A DNA stretch of 64,000 nucleotides from Virgibacillus halotolerans (GTDB taxonomy: Bacteria > Bacillota > Bacilli > Bacillales > Amphibacillaceae). The DNA is taken from assembly GCF_016908515.1 (NCBI RefSeq), contig NZ_JAFBEA010000009.1, positions 91,779-155,778 of the forward strand, read 5' to 3'. The notes beneath the pieces are model-generated. The model was given only the letters and a program-made list of their open reading frames with translations, did not search any database and was not told the DNA's origin. The translations under genes and the position numbers were made by a program. Below, piece by piece: positions 40,166 to 50,100 of this stretch. Each line of letters begins with the position of its first letter. Position 1 is the first letter of the stretch.

Positions 40166-41203
40166 TTATTCGAAATCTAATTTATAATCTTCCGTCTTTA
40201 CCCATTTCAATTTTGTGGAAAAGATATAGATAAAGAAAAGATTTAACACAATAGGAAGGATAATGAAGGTGCTGAGCATGATCGTGATATTTTCAAACGT
40301 CCATCCACCTGCTGCTAGGTTGATATAATTTAAAGGTCCAACGAGACCAGATAAGCCAAACCCTGCGCTATAAGGGGTACCTTGAATATTTAGGACACCA
40401 GCCAGTGCGCCTAGGATTGCTGCTGTGATTAACATGGGAAAGGCAATTTTCGGTTTCATAAAAAAGTTTTTCATTTGAATTTTAGGTGAACCCAATACAT
40501 GGGCAAATGCGGTTCCCAATGAATTCGCTTTATAGCTTGCAATGCCTAAGCCTACACCTGCCGCAACAATCCCCAGATTTGCTGCACCTGAACCGATGCC
40601 AGAGAGCATGATGACGGTCGCTACCCCAACGGTCGAAATAGGAGATAGAATAATCAAACAAAATATAAAAGCAATAATAGCACCCATGATAATGGGTTGT
40701 AATGTCGTCACATTGCCAATAGCGGCACCGAGTAAACCCGTTGAAGATTTAACAAATGGCAGAATCGAATACCCAATCATTCCTGGTACCAAGATACTCA
40801 ATGTTGGTATGAGAAGAATGGAATAAGCTTTTAATCCATTGCCAATCCACTGAATGAACAATACGGTGAGCGCAGCCGTAATGCCTGTATTGACAACAAT
40901 ACCAATCCCATTAAGCGCAAATAAACCTTCGGCCGTTTTTTCAATGGCACCACTACCAACCATTGCCGCAATACCGACACTTGCTGTTTGAATGGGTGTC
41001 AATTTAAATGAAATGCCTACCATTACCCCGATTAATACGGGTAATAAACTCATCACAAACACGGTAATATCTAATAGATGTTGTAAGGATGGAAAATAAG
41101 GGATCAATAACTTTATTAATTCACCTAAAAGTGCATTTGGAATTAATGCCACAACGATACCGATACTCATGCCATTTAATAGCTTGCTGAAAAAGTCCTT
41201 CAT
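40166..41203 (-). CDS. PTS_EIIC_2-type membrane protein
   Basis: Polytopic membrane protein of 345 residues with about ten hydrophobic segments, from the small family annotated as PTS transporter subunit IIC (PF13303-like). It starts MKDFFSKLLNGMSIGIVVALIPNALLGEL and contains a glycine-rich central block (LSGIGSGAANLGIVAAGVGLGI). No EIIA or EIIB partner is nearby, and no phosphocysteine or phosphohistidine site is visible, so phosphotransferase function is unproven. A TTG at 41218 is in frame; the ATG at 41203 is preferred from family N-termini. It interrupts the spoIIID-mbl pair on the opposite strand. Confidence 0.75.
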   Translation of the reverse strand: MKDFFSKLLNGMSIGIVVALIPNALLGELIKLLIPYFPSLQHLLDITVFVMSLLPVLIGVMVGISFKLTPIQTASVGIAAMVGSGAIEKTAEGLFALNGIGIVVNTGITAALTVLFIQWIGNGLKAYSILLIPTLSILVPGMIGYSILPFVKSSTGLLGAAIGNVTTLQPIIMGAIIAFIFCLIILSPISTVGVATVIMLSGIGSGAANLGIVAAGVGLGIASYKANSLGTAFAHVLGSPKIQMKNFFMKPKIAFPMLITAAILGALAGVLNIQGTPYSAGFGLSGLVGPLNYINLAAGGWTFENITIMLSTFIILPIVLNLFFIYIFSTKLKWVKTEDYKLDFE

Positions 41204-41267
41204 TATAATAATCCCCAATCTCCTATGTATTGGGAATTATTATAGGCAAAATTCGGAAAGTAGTCAA
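41204..41267 (-). promoter_or_regulatory. Promoter with overlapping 16-bp palindrome
   Basis: On the minus strand TTGACT (41267-41262), a 17-nt spacer and a perfect TATAAT (41244-41239) form a strong promoter. The -10 is part of an inverted repeat: arms 41204-41219 and 41229-41244 pair over 16 bp with one G-U mismatch around a 9-nt centre holding GGAG of the putative ribosome-binding site. Looks like an operator, an RNA hairpin, or both. The remaining 250 nt to mbl contain a one-mismatch Spo0A box (41389-41397). Confidence 0.65.
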
Positions 41268-41521
41268 CAACTTTCTTTATTACAGTAACGCGACAATGTG
41301 CGAAAGTAATTTTGGATTGATCCAGCAAATCCCCTCGTTTTGACCTTTTCACCCCCTATATTGTCCTACAAATCCAAATATCCCTCCAATCGACAAATTT
41401 CACACAAAAATTTTATAAAAATGAAGTTAAATGTTGTACTTTGTGGTAAAATATTATATTAGTAGCATTGTGTTTTTTTGACGGTGCAAGATAGTTATTT
41501 ACGCTAGGAGGATCTTGGTTC

Positions 41522-42526
41522 ATGTTTTCTAGAGATATCGGAATTGACCTTGGAACTGCCAATGTTTTAATTCATGTTAAAGGTAAAGGAATCGTTTTGA
41601 ATGAACCGTCAGTCGTAGCAATGGACCGCTATACAGGAAAAGTACTTGAGGTCGGAGAAGCTGCACATCAGATGGTTGGACGTACACCAGGAAATATTGA
41701 AGCAATTCGCCCATTAAAAGATGGCGTTATTGCCGATTTTGACGTAACAGAAGCAATGTTAAAGCATTTTATAAATAAAATTAATGTAAAAGGTTTTCTT
41801 TCTAAGCCAAGAATGCTGATATGTTGCCCGACGAACATTACAAAAGTAGAACAAAAGGCAATTAAAGAAGCGGCTGAAAAATCCGGGGGAAAAAGAATTT
41901 ACTTGGAGGAAGAGCCCAAAGTAGCATCGATTGGTGCAGGCATGGAAATATTCCAGCCAAGCGGGAATATGGTTGTTGACATCGGTGGAGGAACAACAGA
42001 TGTAGCTGTTCTGTCCATGGGAGATATTGTCACAGCGGAATCCATTAAGATGGCTGGAGACAAATTCGACGTGGAAATTCTGCAGTATGTCAAGAAACAA
42101 TACAAACTGCTGATTGGTGAGCGCACAGCCGAGGACATTAAGATTCAGATAGCCACTGTCTTTAAAGGTTCCCGAAAAGAAGAACTGGAAATACGCGGAC
42201 GTGATATGGTATCCGGATTACCGCGTACGATTACCGTTTACTCTGCGGAGATCGAGGAAGCATTACGCGAATCGGTTTATTTAATTGTACAAGCTGCGAA
42301 GACTGTGTTGGAACGTACGCCGCCAGAGCTTTCTGCAGATATCATTGATCGTGGTGTCATCTTAACCGGTGGTGGTTCAATGATCCACGGAATCGATCAG
42401 TTATTAGCGGAAGAGCTGAAGGTACCTGTCTTTGTTGCAGAAGAACCAATGAATTGTGTAGCTAAAGGAACTGGCATCATGCTTGAAAATATTGACAAGA
42501 TTGAGCGTAAAAGCAAAGTTATTTAA
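41522..42526 (+). CDS. mbl: Rod-shape protein Mbl (MreB-like actin)
   Basis: Bacterial actin homologue organising lateral cell-wall synthesis. The 334-residue product has the actin phosphate-1 loop GIDLGTANVLIHVKGKGIVL, the phosphate-2 loop VVDIGGGTTDVAVLSMG, and the adenosine motif VILTGGGSMIHGIDQLL. The start FSRDIGIDLGTAN and location after spoIIID identify Mbl rather than MreB or MreBH. A candidate promoter TTGTAC-17-TATTAG lies at 41434-41462. Confidence 0.96.
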   Translation: MFSRDIGIDLGTANVLIHVKGKGIVLNEPSVVAMDRYTGKVLEVGEAAHQMVGRTPGNIEAIRPLKDGVIADFDVTEAMLKHFINKINVKGFLSKPRMLICCPTNITKVEQKAIKEAAEKSGGKRIYLEEEPKVASIGAGMEIFQPSGNMVVDIGGGTTDVAVLSMGDIVTAESIKMAGDKFDVEILQYVKKQYKLLIGERTAEDIKIQIATVFKGSRKEELEIRGRDMVSGLPRTITVYSAEIEEALRESVYLIVQAAKTVLERTPPELSADIIDRGVILTGGGSMIHGIDQLLAEELKVPVFVAEEPMNCVAKGTGIMLENIDKIERKSKVI

Positions 42527-42539
42527 ACTTTACCAATAG

Positions 42540-42590
42540 AAAAACCAGGATAAGTCTTTTTAGTCTATTAGGGATTTACCCTGGTTTTTA
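42540..42590 (+). terminator. Terminator of mbl
   Basis: AAAAACCAGG (42540-42549) pairs with CCTGGTTTTT (42580-42589), with additional TAA/TTA pairing inside. Confidence 0.82.
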
Positions 42591-42637
42591 ATTTTTAAAC
42601 GGATACATAGGAAATGCGAGATGGGGAGGGGAATTTT

Positions 42638-43441
42638 TTGCTAAGAGGTTTTTATACAGCAGCCAGTGGAATGATTTCCCAGCAGCGCCAGCAGGAAGTA
42701 TTATCAAATAATATTGCAAATGAAAACACACCAGGCTATAAGGCAGATCAGGCGACATTACGTGCTTTTCCCGAGATGCTAATACGAGCAATGGGTACGA
42801 AAAAGCTCCCAGTGACAAATGGCTTTCAGGTACCAGTGAATAGCCCGGTTGGGGCACTGAACACGGGTGTGTATGTGCAGGAAAACATCCCCGATTATAA
42901 ACAAGGAGATGTTCGTGAGACAGGCGTGACAACTGACCTGGCAATCGTAAATGGGGATCTTCCGGATGAAACTGGCAGTTTGTTTTTTACTGTTCAAGGT
43001 GAGGATGGGGAAGCACTTTACACGAGGAATGGTAATTTTACCGTTGACGGTCAAGGATTTCTTGTAACCAATGAGGGGAATTATGTATTGGATCAAGCTG
43101 GAAATCAAATCCAAACAGACAGTATGGAGTTTACGGTTTCAGGTGACGGCATGCTGCAAACAGCAGGGCAATCTGTCCCGCTTGGGATAACTTACATAGC
43201 AAATGCGAATACGTTAACCAAGGAAGGAAATGGTTTATTCAGTGGAGATGCCGATAATTTACCGGCAGGAGTTACTTTTGGCATTCAACAAGGGGCCCTG
43301 GAGCAATCCAACGTGGATTCTATGCAAACAATGACTGAGATGATGGAATCGTACCGCATGTTTGAAACGAATCAGCGTGTTTTAAAAGCGTATGACGAAA
43401 GCATGGGGAAAGCAGTCAACGAGGTTGGGCGTTTAGGCTAA
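42638..43441 (+). CDS. flhO: Flagellar hook-basal body protein FlhO
   Basis: Rod-related protein of the FlgF/FlgG family, 267 residues. The family N-terminus LRGFYTAASGMISQQRQQEVLSNNIANENTPGYKAD starts at a TTG at 42638, six bases after GGGAGGGG; an upstream ATG at 42614 is rejected. The C-terminal flg_bbr block (GALEQSNVDSMQTMTEMMESYRMFETNQRVLKAYD) is intact. Paired with flhP downstream, as in B. subtilis. Confidence 0.93.
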   Translation: MLRGFYTAASGMISQQRQQEVLSNNIANENTPGYKADQATLRAFPEMLIRAMGTKKLPVTNGFQVPVNSPVGALNTGVYVQENIPDYKQGDVRETGVTTDLAIVNGDLPDETGSLFFTVQGEDGEALYTRNGNFTVDGQGFLVTNEGNYVLDQAGNQIQTDSMEFTVSGDGMLQTAGQSVPLGITYIANANTLTKEGNGLFSGDADNLPAGVTFGIQQGALEQSNVDSMQTMTEMMESYRMFETNQRVLKAYDESMGKAVNEVGRLG

Positions 43442-43516
43442 ACAAATTATTTAAAAAGTGATCGAAAATGGTCTACCGTCTTTGGATTCCTTTTTAAATG
43501 GATAGGAGGAACTTTT

Positions 43517-44347
43517 ATGTCACGACCAATGATACAAGCAGCTGTTACGATGAATCAGCTACAAAATAAATTGGATTTGATCGGAAATAATATGGCAAAT
43601 AGCCAAACAACAGGTTATAAAAATCGCCAGACAGATTTTTCTTCTTTATTGTTTCAGCAAATTAACAATCTGTCAGATCCGGCCAATGCGGAAGGTCGAT
43701 TAACACCGGATGGTATTCGGGTTGGTGCAGGAGCGAAGCTGGGAGCGACGAACATTGACTTGTCCCATGGCGCAATTGTGGAGACGGAACGTGTATTAGA
43801 TGCAGCTTTAACCGGAGAAAACCATTTTTTCCAAATTGAAACAACCGAAAATGGGGTCACGGAAACGCGTTATACTCGAGATGGATCCTTTTATTTGAAT
43901 CCCGTTAATAACAATCAATCGGTCATGCTAACAACAAAAGATGGGGACCCAGTACTTGGAGAAAATGGACCAATCATCATTGCTGAAGGGTTTGATGGGA
44001 TCGCGATTCAAGAAGATGGACAAATTATGGTTGATCGTGGTAATCAAACGGAGATAGCTGGCAGCATTGCAGCGGTAGATATCGCACGACCAAGGTTACT
44101 CGAAGCAGCGGGAGAAAATGCCTTTCGCCTCCCGAACTTGGCAGAGCTAGAGCTTACCATGGGTGAAGTGATTCGCGATGTGCCACAAGACGAAGCGATT
44201 TTACAAAGTGGTGCACTGGAACAATCGAATGTTGATGTAGCACAACAAATGACGGATATGATGATGACGCAAAGATCCTATCAATTGAATGCAAGAACTA
44301 TTTCCATGGGCGACCAGATGCAGGGATTAATTAACCAGCTCAGGTAA
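43517..44347 (+). CDS. flhP: Flagellar hook-basal body protein FlhP
   Basis: Second distal rod protein of the FlgG type, 276 residues. N-terminal LDLIGNNMANSQTTGYKNRQTDF and C-terminal LEQSNVDVAQQMTDMMMTQRSYQLNARTI are the paired coiled-coil ends conserved in axial proteins. It has its own AGGAGG ribosome-binding site, 75 nt after flhO. No other flagellar genes lie in this window. Confidence 0.93.
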   Translation: MSRPMIQAAVTMNQLQNKLDLIGNNMANSQTTGYKNRQTDFSSLLFQQINNLSDPANAEGRLTPDGIRVGAGAKLGATNIDLSHGAIVETERVLDAALTGENHFFQIETTENGVTETRYTRDGSFYLNPVNNNQSVMLTTKDGDPVLGENGPIIIAEGFDGIAIQEDGQIMVDRGNQTEIAGSIAAVDIARPRLLEAAGENAFRLPNLAELELTMGEVIRDVPQDEAILQSGALEQSNVDVAQQMTDMMMTQRSYQLNARTISMGDQMQGLINQLR

Positions 44348-44450
44348 ACCATTGGGAAATGAAATGCCCGATATGATAAACTAACTGTTGATAGATATAG
44401 ACTTATGGATGTAGTATCACGCGCCGTAAGGAAGTAAGGAGAAACAAGTT

Positions 44451-44813
44451 ATGCCTACAAACCATCAATCTGAAGAAGCTGCTGCGAGGAAACAGACAAG
44501 GAAGACTTATAAAAAAGAGAAGAAAAAGCAACTTCCAGCAAGTAAGCAGCGAACTGAAGCGTTAAACACAAAAAAACAAACGAGAAAACAAATAAAGCAA
44601 CAGCATCAGGAAGAAAAACTGTATGCAAAAAAACCGAGGAGACGGATATTCCCCATTTGGATGCGGATTATTGTCGTGCTTCTTCTTTGTGCGATCGCAC
44701 TTATTGCTGGTTTAATGATTGGATTTGGCATACTGGGTGACGGTGTTCCTGAAGATGTCTTAAAAAAGGAAACCTGGCAACATATCATTGATATGGTGAC
44801 GAAAGTGAAATAA
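44451..44813 (+). CDS. EpuA-like / RNA polymerase beta-associated small membrane protein
   Basis: A 120-residue protein with a very basic, disordered N-terminal half (about 30 Lys/Arg in 65 residues) and a single membrane helix (about 69-93). The C-terminal segment IGFGILGDGVPEDVLKKETWQHI is typical of the EpuA family (PF11772), often annotated as DNA-directed RNA polymerase subunit beta because homologues are linked to or fused with it. The actual role is unclear. Shine-Dalgarno AAGGAG. Confidence 0.75.
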   Translation: MPTNHQSEEAAARKQTRKTYKKEKKKQLPASKQRTEALNTKKQTRKQIKQQHQEEKLYAKKPRRRIFPIWMRIIVVLLLCAIALIAGLMIGFGILGDGVPEDVLKKETWQHIIDMVTKVK

Positions 44814-44819
44814 CAATGA

Positions 44820-44857
44820 AAAGCATTTCACCAAACCTACAGATGAAATGCTTTATC
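44820..44857. terminator. Bidirectional terminator
   Basis: AAAGCATTTCA (44820-44830) pairs with TGAAATGCTTT (44844-44854) between convergent genes. Confidence 0.83.
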
Positions 44858-44869
44858 TTAGATATGTGG

Positions 44870-45016
44870 TTACGGGGCGCGCCCTGTAACGAGACGGATG
44901 ATCAATACAATTAAGGCAATCACAAGTAATATGTGTACAAGTCCACCAGCAATTTTGAAAGAAAATCCGAGTACCCATAAAATGAGTAATACAAAAAATA
45001 TAGTCCAAAGCATCAT
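44870..45016 (-). CDS. Small lmo0937-type membrane protein
   Basis: A 48-residue minus-strand gene. The start MMLWTIFFVLLILWVLGFSF and KIAGGLVHILLVIALIVLIIRL closely follow the Lmo0937 family pattern of two short hydrophobic segments with a conserved KIAGGLVH turn. A strong AAAGGAGG ribosome-binding site precedes the start, and the convergent terminator at 44820 follows it. Function unknown; homologues are often stress-induced in Firmicutes. Confidence 0.82.
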   Translation of the reverse strand: MMLWTIFFVLLILWVLGFSFKIAGGLVHILLVIALIVLIIRLVTGRAP

Positions 45017-45127
45017 GGTACCTCCTTTCCACAGCAGGTTATTATCGTCCTCTGTTAAAAATAACTAACCATTATTGAAGCTGTTACAGATCAAATTCCT
45101 CTTTTAGCTTATTATGAAACATTTCTC

Positions 45128-45136
45128 TGATATAAT
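45128..45136 (+). promoter_or_regulatory. Extended -10 promoter of fabZ
   Basis: TGATATAAT is a perfect extended -10, 53 nt before the fabZ start. The -35 region is weak, as usual for this promoter class. Confidence 0.6.
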
Positions 45137-45189
45137 GTACAATAGCTGAAGTTCCTAACCATTACTTTTGAACAAGGAGAGATTGAATC

Positions 45190-45609
45190 ATGGACATCCA
45201 ACAAATTAAAGAAACGATTCCACACCGCTATCCATTTTTATTCGTGGACAAGGTGACAGAAATAGAGGAAGGTAAACGTGTCGTCGGGCTGAAAAATGTT
45301 ACCATTAACGAGCCATTTTTCCAAGGACACTTTCCAGAGTATCCAGTGATGCCAGGTGTATTGATTCTCGAAGCACTAGCACAGGTCGGCGCGATTGCTG
45401 TACTTGGTATCGAGAAGAACAAGGGAAAAATCGGTTTTCTTGCAGGCGTAGACAAAGCCCGCTTCAAACGCGAAGTTAAACCAGGGGACACCTTGAAGTT
45501 AGAAGTTGAAATCATCCGGATGAAGGGCCCGATCGGTAAAGGAAAAGGTGTTGCAACGGTTGATGGAGAAATAGCCTGCGAAGCAGAAATTATGTTTGCG
45601 ATAAAGTGA
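45190..45609 (+). CDS. fabZ: (3R)-hydroxyacyl-ACP dehydratase FabZ
   Basis: Dehydrates 3-hydroxyacyl-ACP in type II fatty acid synthesis. The 139-residue hot-dog protein contains the [11 protein letters not shown]-terminal block and the active-site helix [20 protein letters not shown] with His47 and Glu61. It corresponds to ywpB and follows the flhOP region as in B. subtilis. Confidence 0.96.
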   Translation: MDIQQIKETIPHRYPFLFVDKVTEIEEGKRVVGLKNVTINEPFFQGHFPEYPVMPGVLILEALAQVGAIAVLGIEKNKGKIGFLAGVDKARFKREVKPGDTLKLEVEIIRMKGPIGKGKGVATVDGEIACEAEIMFAIK

Positions 45610-45705
45610 AACTTCATGCAGTGGAAAAATAAATGAAATAATAAGTATCACTTCCTAATAATTGGTTAAGCTAATTGCGAAAGCGAACACCAAAGGAGGG
45701 AACTT

Positions 45706-45966
45706 ATGATGAAAAAGCATTATCTGGTAAAATTAGCCGCACCGCTTTTAGCATTATCATTGGTCGCTGCATGTGGTACAACCAACGATCGGAATGATGA
45801 CCAAAACCCGGCGGACAATGAAGCACCGCTTGAGGAAGACAATGGCAACCTGAACGAAAATGAACCAGGTACAGATAACAACCCTAACGATGAAATGGAT
45901 AGGGATAACGATCAAAATGAAGATATACCTAATGATGATTTAAATAAAGACCGCGACAACGAATAA
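45706..45966 (+). CDS. Small acidic lipoprotein of unknown function
   Basis: An 86-residue protein with a lipoprotein signal peptide (lipobox LVAAC, lipidated Cys near residue 23). It is followed by a disordered tail very rich in Asp, Asn and Glu (DNDQNEDIPNDDLNKDRDNE). No folded domain is visible. It has a GGAGGG ribosome-binding site and its own terminator. Confidence 0.75.
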   Translation: MMKKHYLVKLAAPLLALSLVAACGTTNDRNDDQNPADNEAPLEEDNGNLNENEPGTDNNPNDEMDRDNDQNEDIPNDDLNKDRDNE

Positions 45967-45973
45967 TAGTGAT

Positions 45974-46020
45974 AAAAGCAGAACGTCCTTGTAAAGGAAT
46001 ATGTTCTGCTTTTATTTTTT
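45974..46020 (+). terminator. Terminator of the lipoprotein gene
   Basis: AAAAGCAGAAC (45974-45984) pairs with GTTCTGCTTTT (46003-46013), followed by ATTTTTT. Confidence 0.86.
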
Positions 46021-46113
46021 GTCATTCTTTAAAAGGTGATTTTTTTAAGAGAACCCTATTTATTATGTCACCGTTTATATCAATAGCAACAATGCGAAAA
46101 AAGTCTATTTTTT

Positions 46114-46152
46114 CAACCCGCCAGAAGTTGCACATGGCGGGTTGCTTTCTTT
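46114..46152 (+). terminator. Hairpin upstream of the RND exporter
   Basis: CAACCCGCCA (46114-46123) pairs with TGGCGGGTTG (46135-46144), followed by CTTTCTTTTT. It lies just before the exporter operon and may insulate it or attenuate it. Confidence 0.7.
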
Positions 46153-46255
46153 TTCATTCGAAATTAATGCGAATCTTATGTATGATTGAGTGAGATTGAA
46201 AACATATAATTTTAAAAATATAAATGAGAATATAGTAGAGGTGGAGAATAGCGCA

Positions 46256-47110
46256 ATGAAAAAGATCTTACGCTGCATGACAACTATTTTATTGCTTGGA
46301 ATTCTTGCTGCTTGCAATGATGACGATACCGATCAGCAATCAGAAAATCGGAAAACATCTGTGGAAACGGAAGCAGTGGTTAAGGATGATTTTATCATAG
46401 AAAAGTCGGTATATGGTCGCATATCACCGAGCAGTACTACACCGGTTACGCTGGATGCTCCAGGGGAAATCGATTCATTGGAAGTTGAAAATGGCGACAA
46501 AGTTACAAAGGATGATTTAATTGCCACGCTGAAAACCCCAGCTGGTCAGCAAAACATCCGCGCACCAAAGGATGGGGAGATTGCAAAAGTAGAGGCATCC
46601 GGTGGTGACATGGTATCTGATGAAGACCCGCTAGCAGTCATAATCGATATGGAAAAACTAAAACTTGAATTTACGGTTACAGCTAGCGTGCAGTCCCTTT
46701 TTTCCAAGGATGATACGCTAGAGGCAAATGTTGACGATTATGAACTGAAGGTAAAAATAAAATCGATCGGCAATATGCCCGATGATACTGGATTGTACCC
46801 AATCAAAGCAACCGCGGAAAATAAGGACAAAGCTATATTACCTGGTATGGTTGCAACCATACTTGTTCCTGAAAAACGGGTAAAGGACGCGATGATTGTA
46901 CCAACAGAAGCCGTTGTGGAAGAAGATGGCTCAGCATTTCTATTTGTGATTAAGGACGATGAAGCAGAGAAAATAGACGTGGAGATCGAAGAAACACAGT
47001 CAGATAAAACAGCAATAAAGGGTGACGTTAAGGCGGGTGACCAGGTCGTAATAAATGGTCAAACGACACTGGATGATGGTGAAGCGGTCGACGTTGTGAA
47101 AGGGGAATAA
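46256..47110 (+). CDS. RND efflux periplasmic-adaptor-type lipoprotein
   Basis: Membrane fusion protein partner of the RND pump that follows. The 284-residue protein is a lipoprotein (LGILAAC lipobox) with a short barrel-sandwich domain (PGEIDSLEVENGDKVTKDDLIATL and IRAPKDGEIAKVEASGGDMV) and a beta-barrel region. Gram-positive adaptors of this kind lack a long alpha hairpin because there is no outer-membrane channel. ATG 46256 follows GGTGGAG; the frame upstream to 46190 is rejected. Three bases separate it from the pump gene. Confidence 0.88.
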   Translation: MKKILRCMTTILLLGILAACNDDDTDQQSENRKTSVETEAVVKDDFIIEKSVYGRISPSSTTPVTLDAPGEIDSLEVENGDKVTKDDLIATLKTPAGQQNIRAPKDGEIAKVEASGGDMVSDEDPLAVIIDMEKLKLEFTVTASVQSLFSKDDTLEANVDDYELKVKIKSIGNMPDDTGLYPIKATAENKDKAILPGMVATILVPEKRVKDAMIVPTEAVVEEDGSAFLFVIKDDEAEKIDVEIEETQSDKTAIKGDVKAGDQVVINGQTTLDDGEAVDVVKGE

Positions 47111-47113
47111 ATC

Positions 47114-50100
47114 TTGAAGCTTGTAAATACATCTGTAAAAAGACCTGTTGGCGTCATCATGATCGTGATTGCAATTATTGCACTTGGCTTTGTCTCTGTG
47201 CGAAACCTCGCTATCGATCTTTTTCCGGAAATTGACTTGCCTGTGGCAGTTGTAGCGACTACATACGAGGATGCGGCACCACAGGAAGTGGAAAATTTAA
47301 TCAGCCGACCGATTGAAGGGGTTGTTAGTACGGTGGAAGGCATTGAAACCGTTCAATCGCAATCCCAATCCGGCAATTCACTGGTCATCATGGAATTTAA
47401 TAATGGTACCGATCTGGATCAGGCATTATTGGATGTCAGAGAAAAAATCGACCAGGTAGGTGGAACGTTACCAGAAGATGCCGGTGATCCGAACATTATG
47501 CGATTCAGCCCTGATCAGCTCCCAGTTATGTGGGTGGGATTGACAGGGGAAGATGCATCTGCACTAACCGATATTGCCAATGATCAGGTTGTGCCCTTCT
47601 TTGAACGACAAGGTGGCGTTGCTTCTGTTTCGGTTGAAGGGAAAAAGGAGCGTGAAATCCAGCTGGAACTTGATGCTGCACAAATGCAGCAATATGGCGT
47701 GACTTCTGAAACGATCATGCAGGCATTAGGTAGCTCCAATCAATCAGCCTCTGCTGGTACTGTGGAAAAAGGGGACAAAGATCTTCAGTTGCGTGTCACA
47801 GGTGAATTTGAATCGATTGATGATATCAAACAAACCATTATTCAAACCGAAGAGGGGCAGGCAATACATCTAGATGATGTTGCAGTGGTAGAGGATTCGT
47901 TTAAAGCATTGTCATCATCAACCCTGGTGAATGGAAAACCCTCAGTTGTGTTATCCATTTCGAAAAAGACGGACAGCAATACAGTGGATGTGGCGACTAA
48001 CATTCAAGATGGGCTGGATGAAATCAACGAACAATTACCTGGAGGAGCCAAGCTGGATGTGATCATCGATACATCTGAATTTATTCAAATGTCGATCGAC
48101 TCTGTCATACAAAACATTTTAATTGGTGGCGCCATCTCTATCCTTATTTTGCTCCTGTTTCTGAAGAGTATTCGCGCAACGATCGTGATTGGAGTATCGA
48201 TTCCGATCGCAGTGATCTCAACATTTGCGTTAATGTATTTCACCGGGCAATCATTAAACGTGCTGACCCTTGGTGGTTTGGCACTGGGTATTGGGATGAT
48301 GGTCGACAGCTCGATTGTTATCTTGGAAAATATATATTCCTACAGGCAGCGTGGCTACAGCTTGTTTGAATCCGCAACAAAGGGTGCATCGGAATTAGCG
48401 CCGGCAGTGATCGCCTCCACGACAACAACATTGGTTGTGTTTTTACCAATTGTGTTTGTGGAAGGCATTGCATCTGATTTATTTACACCACTTGCGTTAA
48501 CAGTATCTTTTTCATTAATTGCATCCCTAGTTGTTGCGATTACATTGGTGCCAATGCTGTCTTCAAAATTGTTATCGAAAGCAATGGCGGAGGATGGTCG
48601 ACGTTATTGGTTCAATACATTTCTAGGTTGGCTTGCAAGCAAATATCAAGCTGTCCTGGAATGGGTGCTTAAATTCCGGAAAATAACGATTACGGGTGTT
48701 ATCCTGATCATCGCAGGAAGTTTAGCATTAATCCCACAAATTGGTGCCGAATTTATTCCAGCGGCCGACCAGGGACAAATGGAAATTAGCGTCGAAACCG
48801 ATGCAGGCAGCTCTCTGAAACACACCGAAGAAATTGCCGAACAAGTGAATGAAAAAATAGCAGACTATGATCCATTGATTGAAACAAATTATGTCAGTAT
48901 TGGTGGTGGGAGCGTCGTTGGAATGGGTGGCGGTGAGGGAAGCACGGCAACTTATACGATGCAGCTCATTCCTTCTGATGAGCGCGACCAAACAACCATA
49001 GAGATTGTACAAAAAATAGACAAGGAACTGCAAACAATTCCGGGTGCAGAAATTACGGTCAGTTCCATGGATGCTGGAATGGGAATGGGGGATCCAATCG
49101 AAATAAAACTAAGCGGACCGGAGCATGAGCCGTTACGTGACCTGTCAAAAGAAGTGGTTGACGTTATTTCCAAAGTGGATGGGGTGTATAATCCGGAAAC
49201 TGGCGCAACGGATGCTGTACCACAAATGAATATCGTGGTCGATGATGAGAAGGCAGCCATGTATGGATTAACAGAGGAACAAATACGCGGACAAATTCAA
49301 TTACAATTCACTGGTCAGGTGGCAACACAGTATCGTGAAGCAGGTCATGAAATGGACGTTTCTGTGTTATATCCGACAGATGAGCGAAGCACGATAAATG
49401 ATCTACAGAACATGAAGCTCGAGTCACCATCAGGCGGTTCCATTCCATTGGAGGAAGTCGCTACATTCCAGGCAAAAAATGGTCCAGTTGCCTTGTTGAG
49501 ACAAAACCAACAGCCACAAATGAATATTACAAGTGACGTGGTTGATCGTGACCTGGCTAGCGTAGTGAAGGATATTGAAAAGCAGCTCGATAACATGAAT
49601 TTACCTGAAGGCTATAACTATGAAATCGGTGGTCAGGCACAGGATATGGCAGATTCATTTAGTGATTTGGCTATCGCCCTGATATTCTCGATCTTTCTTG
49701 TATATGCGGTAATGGCAGTACAATTTGAGAACTTCCTATTCCCGCTAATTATCATGTTCTCCATGCCAGCAACAGTCGTCGGCGTGATTGGCGGACTATA
49801 TGTAACAGGACTATCGCTTAGTATTCCAGGCTTTATCGGGATTATCATGCTTGCCGGAATCGTTGTCAATAATTCGATCATTCTTGTCGATTATATTAAT
49901 ATATTACGGCGAAGAGGCATGGATAGGTATGAAGCCATCCTGCAAGCAGGCAAAAGCCGATTGCGTCCCATTCTCATGACAACATTAACGACGGTCCTAG
50001 CAATGATCCCGCTTGGGCTCGCATTGGGAGAAGGGGCGGAAACCCAGCAGCCGCTCGCAGTAACGATTATATTTGGCTTGAGTGTATCAACGATCTTTAC

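Noticed and set aside
37700..40200. Prophage around the AimR-like gene
   Set aside because: No integrase, repressor, structural or lysis genes are present; the flanking genes are core sporulation and cell-shape genes.
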